DNA of 64,000 nt from Blastomonas sp. AAP53 (GTDB taxonomy: Bacteria > Pseudomonadota > Alphaproteobacteria > Sphingomonadales > Sphingomonadaceae). The stretch lies in contig NZ_ANFZ01000011.1 of assembly GCF_000331245.1 (NCBI RefSeq), positions 62,001 through 126,000 of the forward strand, in the 5' to 3' direction. The position numbers and the translations under genes were made by a program. Position 1 is the first letter of the stretch, and each line of letters starts with the position of its first letter. This document shows, in pieces, positions 29,140 through 38,553 of this stretch. The notes below the pieces were generated by a model that was not told the origin of the DNA, ran no database searches, and saw only the letters and a program-made list of their open reading frames with translations.

Positions 29140-30735
29140 ATGGGCACCAGCAGCACAGCACCTGACGCGATCATCATCGGTGGCGGTCACAATGGCCTGA
29201 CCTGCGCCTTTTATCTGGCACGCGCGGGGCTCAAGGTGCGCGTGCTGGAGGCGCGCGGCGTGGTCGGCGGCGCGGCGGTGACGCAGGAATTCCACCCCGG
29301 TTTCCGCAATTCGGTGGCGAGCTACACTGTCAGCTTGCTCCAGCCGCGCGTCATCGCCGATATGGCGCTGGTGCAGCGCGGCTACCGGGTGATCGAGCGG
29401 CCGGTGTCGAACTTCCTGCCTTTGCTCGATGGCGATCATCTCATCCTCGGCGGCGGGCTCGAGCGCACGCAGGCCGAGTTCGCCCGCTTTTCGCGCGCCG
29501 ATGCCGAGGCGTTGCCCGCGTACTACGCGATGCTCGATCGGGTCGCTGATGTGCTGCGCGATCTGGCGCTGCGCCCGCCGCCCAATATCGGCAGCGGCCT
29601 GGCCGGGCTGGTCGAGGCGCTGAGCACCGGGCGGCTGCTGTCGCGACGGTCGCGCGAGGTGCAGCGCGACATGCTCGATCTGTTCACCAAGTCGGCGCGC
29701 GAGTTCCTGGGCGGCTGGTTCGAGAGCGATCCGGTGCAGGCAGCGTTCGGATTCGATGCCGTGGTCGGCAATTACGCCAGCCCCGATACGCCGGGCTCGG
29801 CCTATGTGCTGCTGCACCATGTCTTTGGTGAGGTGAACGGTAACAAGGGAAGCTGGGGCCATGTGCTGGGCGGCATGGGCAGCATCACCCGGATGATGGC
29901 CGAGGCGTCCCTGGAGCAGGGGGTGGAGATTTCGCTGAATGCGCCTGTCGAGCAGGTGCTGGTCGAGGGTGGCCGCGCGGTGGGCGTGCGGCTGGCAAGC
30001 GGCGAGGAGCTGCGCAGCCCCCGGATCATCGCCAATGTCGGGCCGAAGCTGCTCTACACAAAGCTGGTGGCGCCAGACGCGCTGCCCGAGGATTTCGCCC
30101 GCCGGATGCGCTGCTATGTCACCGGATCGGGCAGCTTCCGGATGAATGTCGCGCTGGATCGGTTGCCCGATTTTTCGGCACTTCGTGGGGACGGTGAACA
30201 CCTTCGCGCGGGCATCGTCATCGCGCCCAGCCTCGATTACATGGACCGCGCGTTCACCGATGCGAAGGCGCACGGCTGGTCGCGCGCGCCGATCGTCGAG
30301 ATGCTGATTCCCTCGATCGTCGATGACAGCCTCGCGCCTGCGGGACACCATGTCGCCAGCCTGTTCTGCCAGCAGTTCGACCCTGCGCTCGACTGGACGC
30401 CCGAGCAGGAAGCCGCCGCTGCCGACACGATCATCGCCACGGTGGAAGCGCATGCACCGGGCTTTCGCGCATCGATCCTCGGCAAGCAGGTGCTCAGTCC
30501 CAAAGGGCTGGAACGCACCTTCGGGCTGATCGGCGGCGATATCTTCCATGGCCGGATGAGCCTCGACCAATTGTGGGCGGCGCGGCCGGTGCTGGGCCAC
30601 GCCGATTATCGCGGGCCTTTGAAAGGCCTGTACATGTGCGGATCGGGCACGCATCCGGGCGGCGGCGTGACCGGCGCGCCGGGGCACAATGCGGCCAGGG
30701 TCGTTCTTTCAGACCGGCGCTGGCGGCGCGGCTGA
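29140..30735 (+). CDS. Phytoene-desaturase-like FAD oxidoreductase (PYROXD2/CrtI superfamily)
   Basis: This 531-residue flavoprotein has an N-terminal dinucleotide fold IIIGGGHNGLTCAFYLARAG (about 11-30). EARGVVGGAAVTQEFHPGFR follows. The C-terminal FAD signature GLYMCGSGTHPGGGVTGAPGHNAA matches COG1233. This branch (PYROXD2-like) is of uncertain substrate and is distinct from carotenoid CrtI, which normally sits with crtB or crtE. No carotenoid genes occur nearby. The open frame runs far upstream across feoAB antisense, but only the part from 29140 is supported. Confidence 0.85.
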   Translation: MGTSSTAPDAIIIGGGHNGLTCAFYLARAGLKVRVLEARGVVGGAAVTQEFHPGFRNSVASYTVSLLQPRVIADMALVQRGYRVIERPVSNFLPLLDGDHLILGGGLERTQAEFARFSRADAEALPAYYAMLDRVADVLRDLALRPPPNIGSGLAGLVEALSTGRLLSRRSREVQRDMLDLFTKSAREFLGGWFESDPVQAAFGFDAVVGNYASPDTPGSAYVLLHHVFGEVNGNKGSWGHVLGGMGSITRMMAEASLEQGVEISLNAPVEQVLVEGGRAVGVRLASGEELRSPRIIANVGPKLLYTKLVAPDALPEDFARRMRCYVTGSGSFRMNVALDRLPDFSALRGDGEHLRAGIVIAPSLDYMDRAFTDAKAHGWSRAPIVEMLIPSIVDDSLAPAGHHVASLFCQQFDPALDWTPEQEAAAADTIIATVEAHAPGFRASILGKQVLSPKGLERTFGLIGGDIFHGRMSLDQLWAARPVLGHADYRGPLKGLYMCGSGTHPGGGVTGAPGHNAARVVLSDRRWRRG

Positions 30736-30757
30736 CCCCGAATTATCAGCGGGCAAG

Positions 30758-30795
30758 AAAAAGCCCCCGCAAGGCGAACCTGGCGGGGGCTGAAT
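30758..30795 (-). terminator. Terminator of tig
   Basis: AGCCCCCGC (30762-30770) pairs with GCGGGGGCT (30783-30791). On the minus strand the stem is followed by TTTTTC, so it terminates tig. On the plus strand it may also end the oxidoreductase transcript. Confidence 0.88.
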
Positions 30796-30818
30796 TCTTT
30801 CGCGCCAAGGGCTGAAGA

Positions 30819-32417
30819 TCAGTCCTTCTTGGCTGCTGCCTTCTTGGCCGGAGCCTTCTTTGCAGCAGGCTTGGCGTCTTCGGCGGCTTCTGCCGGAGCG
30901 TCTTCCTTCTTGGCAGCGGCCTTCTTGGGCGCAGCCTTTTTCGCGGGCTTTTCAGCCGCTTCAGGCGCTGCTTCGGTTTCGGCTTCCTTCTTCACCGCAG
31001 CCTTTTTCGGCGCGGCCTTCTTGGCCTTGGGCTTTTCGTCATGACCATGATCATGGCCGCAATCGGGGCCATGGACGTGGCCGCCGTCTTCTTCAGCCTC
31101 GATCGCCGCTTCCAGCTCTTCGCGGGTCACGGTGCGTTCGGTGATCGTCGCCTTGTCGAACAGGAAGTCGACGACCTTGTCTTCGTACATCGGTGCACGC
31201 AGCTGGGCGGCGGCCATCGGGGTCTGGCGGATGTATTCCGCGAAACGCTGACGGTCTTCCTGGCGATACTGCTGCGCGGCCTGCGCGATCAGCATGTTCA
31301 TTTCCTGTGCGGAAACTTCAACGCCATTGGCCTGGCCGATTTCGGAGAGCAGCAGACCCAGACGCACGCGGCGAACGGCGATCGAGCGATACTCTTCGCG
31401 GTCCTTTTCCATCTCGGCGCGGGCGGACTCGGCGTCCTCTTCCTGCGCGGCTTCCTGTTCCAGCTGCGCCCAGATCTGGTTGAACTCGGCCTCGACCATC
31501 GAGGGCGGAACTTCGAAATCATGGCTTTCAGCGAGCTGGTCGAGCAGGCGACGCTTCATGTGGGTGCGGGTGAGGCCGCCCAGTTCCTGCTCGAGCTGGC
31601 CCTTGATCAGGCCGGTCAGCTGTTCCAGGCTTTCCAGCCCCAGCGACTTGGCAAAATCGTCGTCCAGCTTCGTTTCGCCGGGCTTTTTCACTTCGCCCAC
31701 GACGATGTCGAAGGTCGCAGCCTTGCCGGCGAGGTCCTTGGCACCGTATTCGGTGGGGAAGGTCACGTTGATGACCGCTTCGTCATTGGCCTTCAGGCCG
31801 ACGAGCTGGTCTTCGAAACCGGGGATGAGCTGGCCCGAACCGATGACGACGGCCATGCCTTCGCCCTTGCCGCCTTCGAACGGAACGCCATCGACCTTGC
31901 CTTCGAAGTCGATGACAACCTGGTCGCCGTCCTTGGCCTTGTAGGTCTTGGGTGCGGCGGTGTAGCTCTTCTGGCCATCGGCGATGCGCTGCAGCGCTTC
32001 GGTCACGGCTTCGTCACCGGGCTCGACGATCAGACGCTCGAGCGTGATCGAATCGATCGACGGGGTCGGCACCTGCGGCAGCACTTCCAGCGCCATCTTG
32101 ACCTGTGCATCCAGGCCCTGGGCATAATCCTCGTTGAGGTCGACCGAAGGCTGGATGGCGGGGCGCAGGTTGTTGTCGCGGATCGCCTTGTCGACGCTTT
32201 CCTGGATCGATGCATTCAGCGCGTCGGCATGGATCGATTCGCCGTGCATCTTGCGAATCAGGTTGGCGGGCACCTTGCCGGGGCGGAAGCCGGGCATGCG
32301 TACCTGCGGCGCAATCTTCTTCACTTCCGCATCCACCCGCGCTTCCAGATCCTGGGCGGGGATGGTGATGGTGTAGGCCCGCTTCAGGCCCTCGTTCAGC
32401 GTCTCGACAATCTGCAT
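30819..32417 (-). CDS. tig: Trigger factor with long His-rich and Lys/Ala-rich tail
   Basis: This 532-residue ribosome-associated chaperone is about 100 residues longer than usual. The ribosome-binding loop (MPGFRPGKVP), PPIase domain (GDQVVIDFEGKVDG...LIPGFEDQL) and C-terminal chaperone arms are normal. The additional tail begins GGHVHGPDCGHDHGHDE, a likely Zn/Ni/Cu-binding patch. It continues with repeated AKKAAPKKAA units resembling histone H1 tails. ATG at 32417 begins the canonical MQIVETLNEG. The gene follows tRNA-Leu, from which a terminator separates it. Confidence 0.96.
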   Translation of the reverse strand: MQIVETLNEGLKRAYTITIPAQDLEARVDAEVKKIAPQVRMPGFRPGKVPANLIRKMHGESIHADALNASIQESVDKAIRDNNLRPAIQPSVDLNEDYAQGLDAQVKMALEVLPQVPTPSIDSITLERLIVEPGDEAVTEALQRIADGQKSYTAAPKTYKAKDGDQVVIDFEGKVDGVPFEGGKGEGMAVVIGSGQLIPGFEDQLVGLKANDEAVINVTFPTEYGAKDLAGKAATFDIVVGEVKKPGETKLDDDFAKSLGLESLEQLTGLIKGQLEQELGGLTRTHMKRRLLDQLAESHDFEVPPSMVEAEFNQIWAQLEQEAAQEEDAESARAEMEKDREEYRSIAVRRVRLGLLLSEIGQANGVEVSAQEMNMLIAQAAQQYRQEDRQRFAEYIRQTPMAAAQLRAPMYEDKVVDFLFDKATITERTVTREELEAAIEAEEDGGHVHGPDCGHDHGHDEKPKAKKAAPKKAAVKKEAETEAAPEAAEKPAKKAAPKKAAAKKEDAPAEAAEDAKPAAKKAPAKKAAAKKD

Positions 32418-32441
32418 CGGCTTAAACTCTTGTCTTTCCAT

Positions 32442-32467
32442 AAAAAGAAGGGAATTTTTTCCCCTTC
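32442..32467 (-). terminator. Terminator between tRNA-Leu and tig
   Basis: On the minus strand GAAGGG pairs with CCCTTC around an A-rich loop, followed by TTTTTA. It lies about 20 bp beyond the tRNA. Confidence 0.75.
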
Positions 32468-32483
32468 CCGGCCATCCATGCGA

Positions 32484-32568
32484 TGGTGCGGGCGAAGGGA
32501 CTTGAACCCCCACATCTTGCGATACCAGAACCTAAATCTGGCGCGTCTACCAGTTTCGCCACGCCCGC
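32484..32568 (-). tRNA. tRNA-Leu (anticodon TAG)
   Basis: The gene is 85 nt with an encoded CCA end. The acceptor arms GCGGGCG and CGCCCGC pair perfectly. The anticodon stem CCAGA/TCTGG surrounds loop TTTAGGT, giving anticodon TAG, which reads CUA. The long variable arm (TATCGCAAGATG) is the class II hallmark of leucine tRNA. The T arm contains GTTCAAGTC. Confidence 0.96.
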
Positions 32569-32697
32569 GTCGCGGTAATCAAGCGTGCGCGTCTAAAGAA
32601 GGTTGCCGAAAAGGGCAAGGGGGGCGTGACCGGCGCGGTGCCAGCTCCGCAACCTGCTGAACACGCAGGCGTAGGTGAGGTGAAAGGAGCCTTTGCC

Positions 32698-32889
32698 ATG
32701 GCTACACGTCCTGAAGATCCTGCGATCCCTGCCCCTGACCGGATCGAGCCCCAGAGCCCGACCGAACTTCCGGTGAACGATCCGCCGATGGAAGACCCGA
32801 TTCAGCAGCCGCCCGAGATCGATCCGGTGGGCCCCGACATCATCGAGCCCGATCGCGGGCCCGACGAGATGCCGACTCAACCGATGTGA
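32698..32889 (+). CDS. 63-residue proline-rich acidic protein
   Basis: This short open frame has a good AAAGGAG ribosome site and an ATG at 32698. The product (ATRPEDPAIPAPDRIEPQ...) is almost entirely Pro, Asp, Glu and Ile, with no hydrophobic core, and is probably disordered. It contains loosely repeated P-x-(E/D)-P units. The ribosome site and its convergent spacing to the peptidase gene (7 bp) suggest it is real, but function is unknown. Confidence 0.55.
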   Translation: MATRPEDPAIPAPDRIEPQSPTELPVNDPPMEDPIQQPPEIDPVGPDIIEPDRGPDEMPTQPM

Positions 32890-32896
32890 TTCCCAT

Positions 32897-35827
32897 TCAG
32901 CGGCCCGGGGACGCAGCCGCGTCCTCGGGCAGCACCACGAACGACCATGCCTTGTCCTTCAGCAGATATTTCGCCGCCAGCGCCTGCATCCGTTCGGGTG
33001 TCGTGACGGTGTAATCGGGCAGGATCGTGCGCAGCGCCGAGACACGGCGCGGATCGCGCGATGCCCCCTGGAGCTGGTTCAGCCAGAAGTTGTTGCCCGT
33101 GCTGGCGCGTGAGACCAGCTGCCGTAGCGGCTCGGTTGCCCGCGCCAGTTCATCCGCACTCACCGGCGTCGCGGCGAGGTCCGCTGCAATCGAATTGGCG
33201 ATCTCGAAGAACTTGCCCACATTTTCGGGTGCCAGCTGGCCAATGACGCCGACATAACCGCCCTTGTCGAACGCGATTGGCCAGTTGTTCAGCACCTGCG
33301 GGGCGTAGCTGGCCCCCGCCTGCGCGCGGAGCTGATCGAACAGGCGGCTGTTGAAGATGGCGGTCAGGATCTCGAGCTGACGGCTTTCCTGGATATCGGC
33401 CAGCCCGCCGCCGGTCGGCCAGCCCAGAAAGGCTGCGGCCTGATCGGGCGCACCTTCGTGGCGGACGACAACCGGTTCGCTGTTGGGGGCGGGGAAGGCA
33501 ACGGTATCGGGGCCTGCCACCACGGGTGCAGGCTCGCGCGGCGGCAGCGCGCCGAAGGTCTTTTCCAGCGCCGCGATTGCCGCTGGCTTGTCGAAGTCAC
33601 CAAACAGCATCACCTCGATCGGCCCCTTGGTCAGCAGCGGCTCCCAGGTGGCGCGGAACGCTTCCGGGGTCAGCTGTGCGGCATCCTGCGGATCGGGCAC
33701 CTTCCAGCGCGGATCGCGGTTGCGGGTGAGGTAATTGAGGTCGCGTTCCAGCACCGTCTGCGGCGACATCGAGAAGCTGCGATAGGCCAGCTCGGTCCCT
33801 GCCCTGGCGCGGCGGACCGGGTTGGCATCCCAGCGCGGGCTGGCCAGCTTGGTGGCGAACAGCTTGAGCTGATCTTCCAGATCGGCGCGGCGGGTATCGG
33901 CGGAGAACGAGAATGCATCATTCTCGACCTCGAAGCCGAAGCCGATGCGACGGCCGTTGGTCAGGCGGTCGAGCCCTTCCTGGCCGATCTCGCCGATGCC
34001 GCTGGCGACCAGAGCCGCCTGGCCCGACCAGACGAGAGAGGGCTTGTCCGCCGGGAAGGCCTGATAACCGCTGCCGAAGCGCACCTTGACCATGATCTTC
34101 GAAACTTCGGCATCATTGGGATACAGGATCGCCTTCACGCCGTTCGACAGTTCGATCATCTCGATGCCGAGCAGGCGAAGATCAGTGGTCGCGGTGACCG
34201 ATCCAGGCGCGCCCAGCGCAGGCAGATCGTCGAAGGTCACGGCGGCGGCAGCCAGCCGCGCGCTGGCATCGGCGCTGACATCGCGGGTCAGCGCGGCGGC
34301 GAGCAGCTGCTCGCCTTCGGGAACCGCCTTGGGCGAGACCAGGATCGCGCGGGTGGCAACCCCGCTGAACTGACGCTGCGTCGATTCTAGCAGCCGTTCG
34401 GGCGTGTACATGTCCTTCATGCCGCGGAACACGTCGAGCGCGGTCTGCGGCGCGGCAATGGTCTCGCGAATGTCGACCGCGCCGATGATGTCATCGGCCT
34501 GCTTGGCGCCGGCCTCGGTGTCGGCGCTTTCCACGCGCACCGCGAGCGCGGCGTCGAATTCGGCCATCTCGCGCGCGATTTCCTCGGGCGTCGGCGCGGT
34601 GGTGGTGGCATCGGCGAGCACGCCGCGCACATCGGCGAGCGCTGCCTGCCAGTCATCGCCGATGGGCACGACCGAGATGAAAGTGCCATCGACCGAGCGG
34701 CTGACATCCTCGGAGTTCACCTGCGCCTGCAGAAAGCTGCCGCCGCCGCGCGCGCGGCCCTCGAGCCGCCGGTTGATCAGCTGGGTCGCGACCAGATCGA
34801 TCAGCAGCTGCTGATTGTATTCGATGGTATCGTTGACCGGCTTCCACGGGCGCAAAATGCCCATGCTCACGAGATAGGGAAAGCCGGGCTCGACGATGGT
34901 GCGGGCCACGGGGGCCGCCGGGTCGGGCGCGCCGAAGCCTGGATAGGGCGCCTGTTTGCCCCTGACCTTCCAGTCGCCATAATGCGTCTTGATCAACGCC
35001 TCGAGCGTGGCCGGATCGACATCGCCGGCAATCGCGATGACGGTGTTTTCAGGGCGGTACCAGCGCTGGTGGAACGCGCGCACGACATCCGATGTTGCCG
35101 CGTTCAGCGTCTCGGGCCTGCCGATCGGCGAGCGTTCAGCCAGCTTCTGGCCGGCAAAGAACAGTTGCCGCGTGGCATCGCCAACGCGCACCTGTGCGCC
35201 CGATCGTTCACGCAGTTCGGCCAGCACCACCGGCACCTCGGCCTTCACCGCTTCGCCGGTCAGGCCCGGTTCGCGGATCATGCCCGAGAGGATCTTCATG
35301 CTCTCATCGAGCCCGGCAGGCGTCGCGGCGGGCAGATCCAGCTTGTAGACGGTGTGCGTCGGCGTCGTTTCGGCGTTGCTATCGCTGCCGAAGCTCGCGC
35401 CCAGCCGCTGCCAGATGCGGATCGCCTCGCCATCGGGAACATATTTGGAGCCGCGGAAGGTCAGATGCTCGAGCAGATGGGCAAAGCCCTGCTCTGCGTC
35501 AGTTTCCATCATCGATCCGGCATCGATTCGCACGCGGATCGAGACCTGACCCGGCGGAACACCGTTGCGGCGGACGGCATAGCGCACGCCATTGCTCAGC
35601 TCGCCAAAGGTCCAGCCCTTGTCGACCGGCACGTTGCTGCGTTCGTACAGCCAGGGAGTCTTCTCGCCCGGTTCCAGATTGGGCGGGCGCAGTGGCTTGC
35701 CGTTGGCATCCTTGCCGCTGGCCACCGGTTCGCCAGGCAAGTTGGCAAGCAGCGGCGGCGAGATCACAAGCGAGACAGCTGCCAGCATGGCGGCCACGGG
35801 CGCACAGCGCATCAGGGGAAAGGTCAT
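32897..35827 (-). CDS. Exported M16 zinc peptidase, two-copy architecture
   Basis: This 976-residue protein has an N-terminal signal-like segment (MRCAPVAAMLAAVSLVISPPLLA). A first M16 domain carries the inverted zinc motif HLLEH at 117-121. A second M16 repeat lacks the motif and is structural. Such pitrilysin-family enzymes degrade peptides in the periplasm. The start at 35827 gives the signal peptide. The gene diverges from the Nfu gene. Confidence 0.92.
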   Translation of the reverse strand: MTFPLMRCAPVAAMLAAVSLVISPPLLANLPGEPVASGKDANGKPLRPPNLEPGEKTPWLYERSNVPVDKGWTFGELSNGVRYAVRRNGVPPGQVSIRVRIDAGSMMETDAEQGFAHLLEHLTFRGSKYVPDGEAIRIWQRLGASFGSDSNAETTPTHTVYKLDLPAATPAGLDESMKILSGMIREPGLTGEAVKAEVPVVLAELRERSGAQVRVGDATRQLFFAGQKLAERSPIGRPETLNAATSDVVRAFHQRWYRPENTVIAIAGDVDPATLEALIKTHYGDWKVRGKQAPYPGFGAPDPAAPVARTIVEPGFPYLVSMGILRPWKPVNDTIEYNQQLLIDLVATQLINRRLEGRARGGGSFLQAQVNSEDVSRSVDGTFISVVPIGDDWQAALADVRGVLADATTTAPTPEEIAREMAEFDAALAVRVESADTEAGAKQADDIIGAVDIRETIAAPQTALDVFRGMKDMYTPERLLESTQRQFSGVATRAILVSPKAVPEGEQLLAAALTRDVSADASARLAAAAVTFDDLPALGAPGSVTATTDLRLLGIEMIELSNGVKAILYPNDAEVSKIMVKVRFGSGYQAFPADKPSLVWSGQAALVASGIGEIGQEGLDRLTNGRRIGFGFEVENDAFSFSADTRRADLEDQLKLFATKLASPRWDANPVRRARAGTELAYRSFSMSPQTVLERDLNYLTRNRDPRWKVPDPQDAAQLTPEAFRATWEPLLTKGPIEVMLFGDFDKPAAIAALEKTFGALPPREPAPVVAGPDTVAFPAPNSEPVVVRHEGAPDQAAAFLGWPTGGGLADIQESRQLEILTAIFNSRLFDQLRAQAGASYAPQVLNNWPIAFDKGGYVGVIGQLAPENVGKFFEIANSIAADLAATPVSADELARATEPLRQLVSRASTGNNFWLNQLQGASRDPRRVSALRTILPDYTVTTPERMQALAAKYLLKDKAWSFVVLPEDAAASPGR

Positions 35828-35975
35828 GGGCAATCTATAGGCAGGCCCAATCTGACTGGCCAGTGAATATGCGGCAGACATGCAGCCATGGCCGCGTCGT
35901 CGGCGCAGTCACGGATTGGCGGTGGAATAGAAAAACTGCCTTGCGCGCGCGGCGGTGCTGCACCAGATACCACAT

Positions 35976-36551
35976 ATGTTGATCGAAACCGAAACCACTC
36001 CGAACCCGTCCACGCTCAAGTTCCTGCCCGGCTGCAAGGTCATGGACATGGGCACGCGCGATTTCGCCTCGCCCGAAGAGGCCGAGGCCTCGCCACTGGC
36101 AGAGGCGATCTTCGGCCTGGGCGATGTGACCGGCGTGTTCTTCGGCCACAATTTCATTTCGGTGACGGCAGGTCCCGGGGCCGACTGGTCCTCGCTGCGC
36201 CCCGAGGTGCTGTCTGTCCTGCTCGACCATTTCTCGGCGGATATGCCCTTGTTCCGCGCCGCCACGGCTGCGGGCATCGCGGTTCCGGCAGAAGACGCCG
36301 ACTGGCCGACCAATCCCGAGGATGCCGACATCGTCGCGCAGATCAAGGACCTGATCGAGACGCGGGTCCGCCCGGCCGTGGCCAATGATGGCGGCGATAT
36401 CCTCTATCGCGGGTTCGACAAGGGCGTGGTGTATCTGCAGATGCAGGGTGCCTGCTCGGGCTGCCCGTCGTCGAGCGCGACGCTCAAGCACGGCATCGAG
36501 TCCCTGCTGAAGCATTACGTGCCCGAAGTGATCGAAGTCCGCGCCGCCTGA
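35976..36551 (+). CDS. Nfu-type Fe-S cluster scaffold
   Basis: This 191-residue protein has an N-terminal NFU domain (MLIETETTPNPSTLKFLPG...). A C-terminal NifU domain follows with the cluster-binding CSGC motif (QGACSGCPSSSATLKHGIE). It carries Fe-S clusters to target proteins, possibly including MiaB and aconitase encoded in the same window. ATG at 35976 begins the family-standard N-terminus. It is the first of a plus-strand run with the RutE-like gene, tsaB and rimI. Confidence 0.94.
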   Translation: MLIETETTPNPSTLKFLPGCKVMDMGTRDFASPEEAEASPLAEAIFGLGDVTGVFFGHNFISVTAGPGADWSSLRPEVLSVLLDHFSADMPLFRAATAAGIAVPAEDADWPTNPEDADIVAQIKDLIETRVRPAVANDGGDILYRGFDKGVVYLQMQGACSGCPSSSATLKHGIESLLKHYVPEVIEVRAA

Positions 36552-36587
36552 GGCGCGCCGTTTCTCCCTGCTCAGAAAGTCCTATCC

Positions 36588-37187
36588 ATGACTGCACCGC
36601 TCGACGATGCCGCGCTCGACCAGCTGTTCCGCACGGCCCGCACGTATAACGGCTATACCGACCAGCCGGTCAGCCCCGAGCAGCTGCATGGCATCTGGGA
36701 TCTGATGAAGATGGGCCCGACATCGGCCAACATGCTGCCTGCGCGCATGGTGTGGTGCGTGTCGGACGAGGCCAAGCAGAAGCTGGCGGCCTGCTGCATG
36801 GAGGCCAATGCCAAGAAGATCCTTGCCGCGCCGGTCAGCGTCGTGATCGGCATGGACCTCGAATTCTACGAACTGCTGCCTGAACTCTTCCCGCACACCG
36901 ATGCGCGCAGCTGGTTCGTCGGTGAAGGCAAGGAACAGTTCCGCCGCGATTCCGCGCTGCGCAATTCATCGTTGCAGGGCGCCTATTTCATCCTCGCCGC
37001 GCGCGCGTTGGGCCTTGATACCGGGCCGATGTCGGGCTTCGACAATGCAGCCGTCGACAAGGCGTTCTTTGCCGACACGCCCAATGTGACGTCGAATTTC
37101 ATTTCGACGTTGGGTTATGGCGATCCGACGACGATTTTCGATCGCAGTCCGCGTCCGGGTTTTGACCGGTTCAACACAATCAGCTAG
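36588..37187 (+). CDS. RutE/HadB-like nitroreductase-family reductase
   Basis: This 199-residue FMN-dependent protein of the nitroreductase fold resembles 3-hydroxypropanoate dehydrogenase/malonic semialdehyde reductase RutE. It has [32 protein letters not shown] at the N-terminus, [22 protein letters not shown], and [19 protein letters not shown] at the C-terminus. The rut operon for pyrimidine use is not present, so it probably reduces a general semialdehyde or quinone. Confidence 0.88.
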   Translation: MTAPLDDAALDQLFRTARTYNGYTDQPVSPEQLHGIWDLMKMGPTSANMLPARMVWCVSDEAKQKLAACCMEANAKKILAAPVSVVIGMDLEFYELLPELFPHTDARSWFVGEGKEQFRRDSALRNSSLQGAYFILAARALGLDTGPMSGFDNAAVDKAFFADTPNVTSNFISTLGYGDPTTIFDRSPRPGFDRFNTIS

Positions 37188-37198
37188 CGGCGTCGGGT

Positions 37199-37858
37199 AT
37201 GACGCCCGATCTGCCCGACCTGCTTGTCATCGACACCGCGACCGAAGCCTGTTCGGTGGCGCTGTTCGATGGTGCGCATCTGCTCGCTTCCGATCACGCG
37301 GTGATGGGGCGCGGCCATGCCGAACGGCTGGTTCCGATGATTGCAGGCCTGCCCGGCAGGGGGCGCGCTCAGGCCATCCTCGTCAATTGCGGGCCTGGCA
37401 GCTTTACCGGGGTTCGCGTCGGGCTGGCGGCAGCGCGGGCATTGGCGCTGGCCTGGAGCGTTCCGGTCAGCGGCTATTCCACCCTCCGGCTGATTGCGGC
37501 GATGGCGCTTGATCAGACGCCCGGCGCGGCTGGCGTTGACGTTGTGATGACCGGCGGGCACGGCGAATATTTTACACAGAGCTTTGATGGCATGGGCGAA
37601 CCCGTTGCTGCGCTGGAATCACTGACGCCCGACGCCGCGCTGGCAGCCTGCGCGCAGGCGCTCGTCGCTGGCAGCATGGCCGAGGCGCTGGTCGCAGCGC
37701 GCGGCGGCAGTGAAGGTGGCGGCGGCGAGGCGCTCGCGCTGCTGCCCGATGCGCGCAAGGCGCTGTTACTGCCCGCCTCGGCGCGCGCGCTGCCTGCCGA
37801 TCCCTTGTATGGGCGTGGCGCCGATGCCAAGCCCATGGCTGCTGCAGCGTCTACATAG
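37199..37858 (+). CDS. tsaB: TsaB, tRNA threonylcarbamoyladenosine biosynthesis
   Basis: This 219-residue ASKHA-fold protein is a partner of TsaD in making t6A37 on ANN-decoding tRNAs. The N-terminal LVIDTATEACSVALFDG and GPGSFTGVRVGLAAARALA signatures are clear. The downstream rimI, 4 bp away, is the usual neighbour. Confidence 0.94.
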   Translation: MTPDLPDLLVIDTATEACSVALFDGAHLLASDHAVMGRGHAERLVPMIAGLPGRGRAQAILVNCGPGSFTGVRVGLAAARALALAWSVPVSGYSTLRLIAAMALDQTPGAAGVDVVMTGGHGEYFTQSFDGMGEPVAALESLTPDAALAACAQALVAGSMAEALVAARGGSEGGGGEALALLPDARKALLLPASARALPADPLYGRGADAKPMAAAAST

Positions 37859-37862
37859 CATC

Positions 37863-38384
37863 ATGGTCAGCCAGCCTCCTGATTCCGGTCATCGACCGTT
37901 TTTTCAGCTGATTTCCGGGCTGGCGGCGGAAGACGCGATCGGTCCGGTGATGCAGGTGATGGAACAGGCGTTCGATCCGCGGTTTGGCGAGGCGTGGAAC
38001 CACAGCCAGACCCGTTCGATGCTGGCCATGCCGCTGACCCGCGTGCTTCTGGCCGAGGCGCGCGGTCCCCTGCATTCAGCAGGGCAGGGCGATGCCATTG
38101 GATTTGCCATGACCCGGCGTGTGGCAGACGAGGAAGAATTGCTGCTGATCGCGGTAGCCCCAAAATGGCGTCAATTCGGTGTAGCCTCGGCCCTTCTGGC
38201 CGAAGTGATTGACGATGCTCAAGAAGCGGGCGTCCAACGACTGCACCTTGAGATGAGAAGTAACAATTCAGCCATTCATCTTTATCAAAAATTCGGTTTT
38301 GCTCAGGTCGGTTTGCGGCGCGATTACTATAAAGGCGTGGACTCTCAACACTATGATGCGTTGACACTGGCAATTGACATCTGA
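37863..38384 (+). CDS. rimI: RimI-like ribosomal protein N-acetyltransferase
   Basis: This 173-residue GNAT acetyltransferase has the acetyl-CoA motif VAPKWRQFGVASALL (near 99-113). LEMRSNNSAIHLYQKFGFAQVGLRRDYYKG follows, the RimI signature. RimI acetylates the N-terminus of ribosomal protein S18. The ATG at 37863 lies 4 bp after the tsaB stop. Confidence 0.92.
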   Translation: MVSQPPDSGHRPFFQLISGLAAEDAIGPVMQVMEQAFDPRFGEAWNHSQTRSMLAMPLTRVLLAEARGPLHSAGQGDAIGFAMTRRVADEEELLLIAVAPKWRQFGVASALLAEVIDDAQEAGVQRLHLEMRSNNSAIHLYQKFGFAQVGLRRDYYKGVDSQHYDALTLAIDI

Positions 38385-38404
38385 GCAAGAATGTTGATTT
38401 TTAC

Positions 38405-38448
38405 TATCGAAACTTCGATAAAGACAATCTTGGGGCGATGTACCCCAA
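38405..38448. promoter_or_regulatory. AT-rich palindromes upstream of the MucR gene
   Basis: TATCGAAACTTCGATA (38405-38420) is an inverted repeat with perfect 7-bp arms. TTGGGG and CCCCAA (38430-38435 and 38443-38448) pair just after it. The tract is much more AT-rich than the surroundings. MucR-family proteins bind AT-rich upstream DNA and often autoregulate, so this is a plausible operator. Confidence 0.4.
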
Positions 38449-38553
38449 CAAATGACATTGACGATGACACAGTCATCTTGCATATCGCCCGCGTCCCGCT
38501 ACTCGGCAGGACAACGGGCCGCTAATCAAAACATCAACATGGGATCAATTGAA

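Noticed and set aside
29140-30735. A carotenoid crtI gene
   Set aside because: No crtB, crtE or crtY nearby and the sequence follows the PYROXD2-like branch.
38452-38553. A longer MucR start with 29-34 extra residues
   Set aside because: The extension runs through the AT-rich promoter region and palindromes, and family members start just before LITLTADIV.
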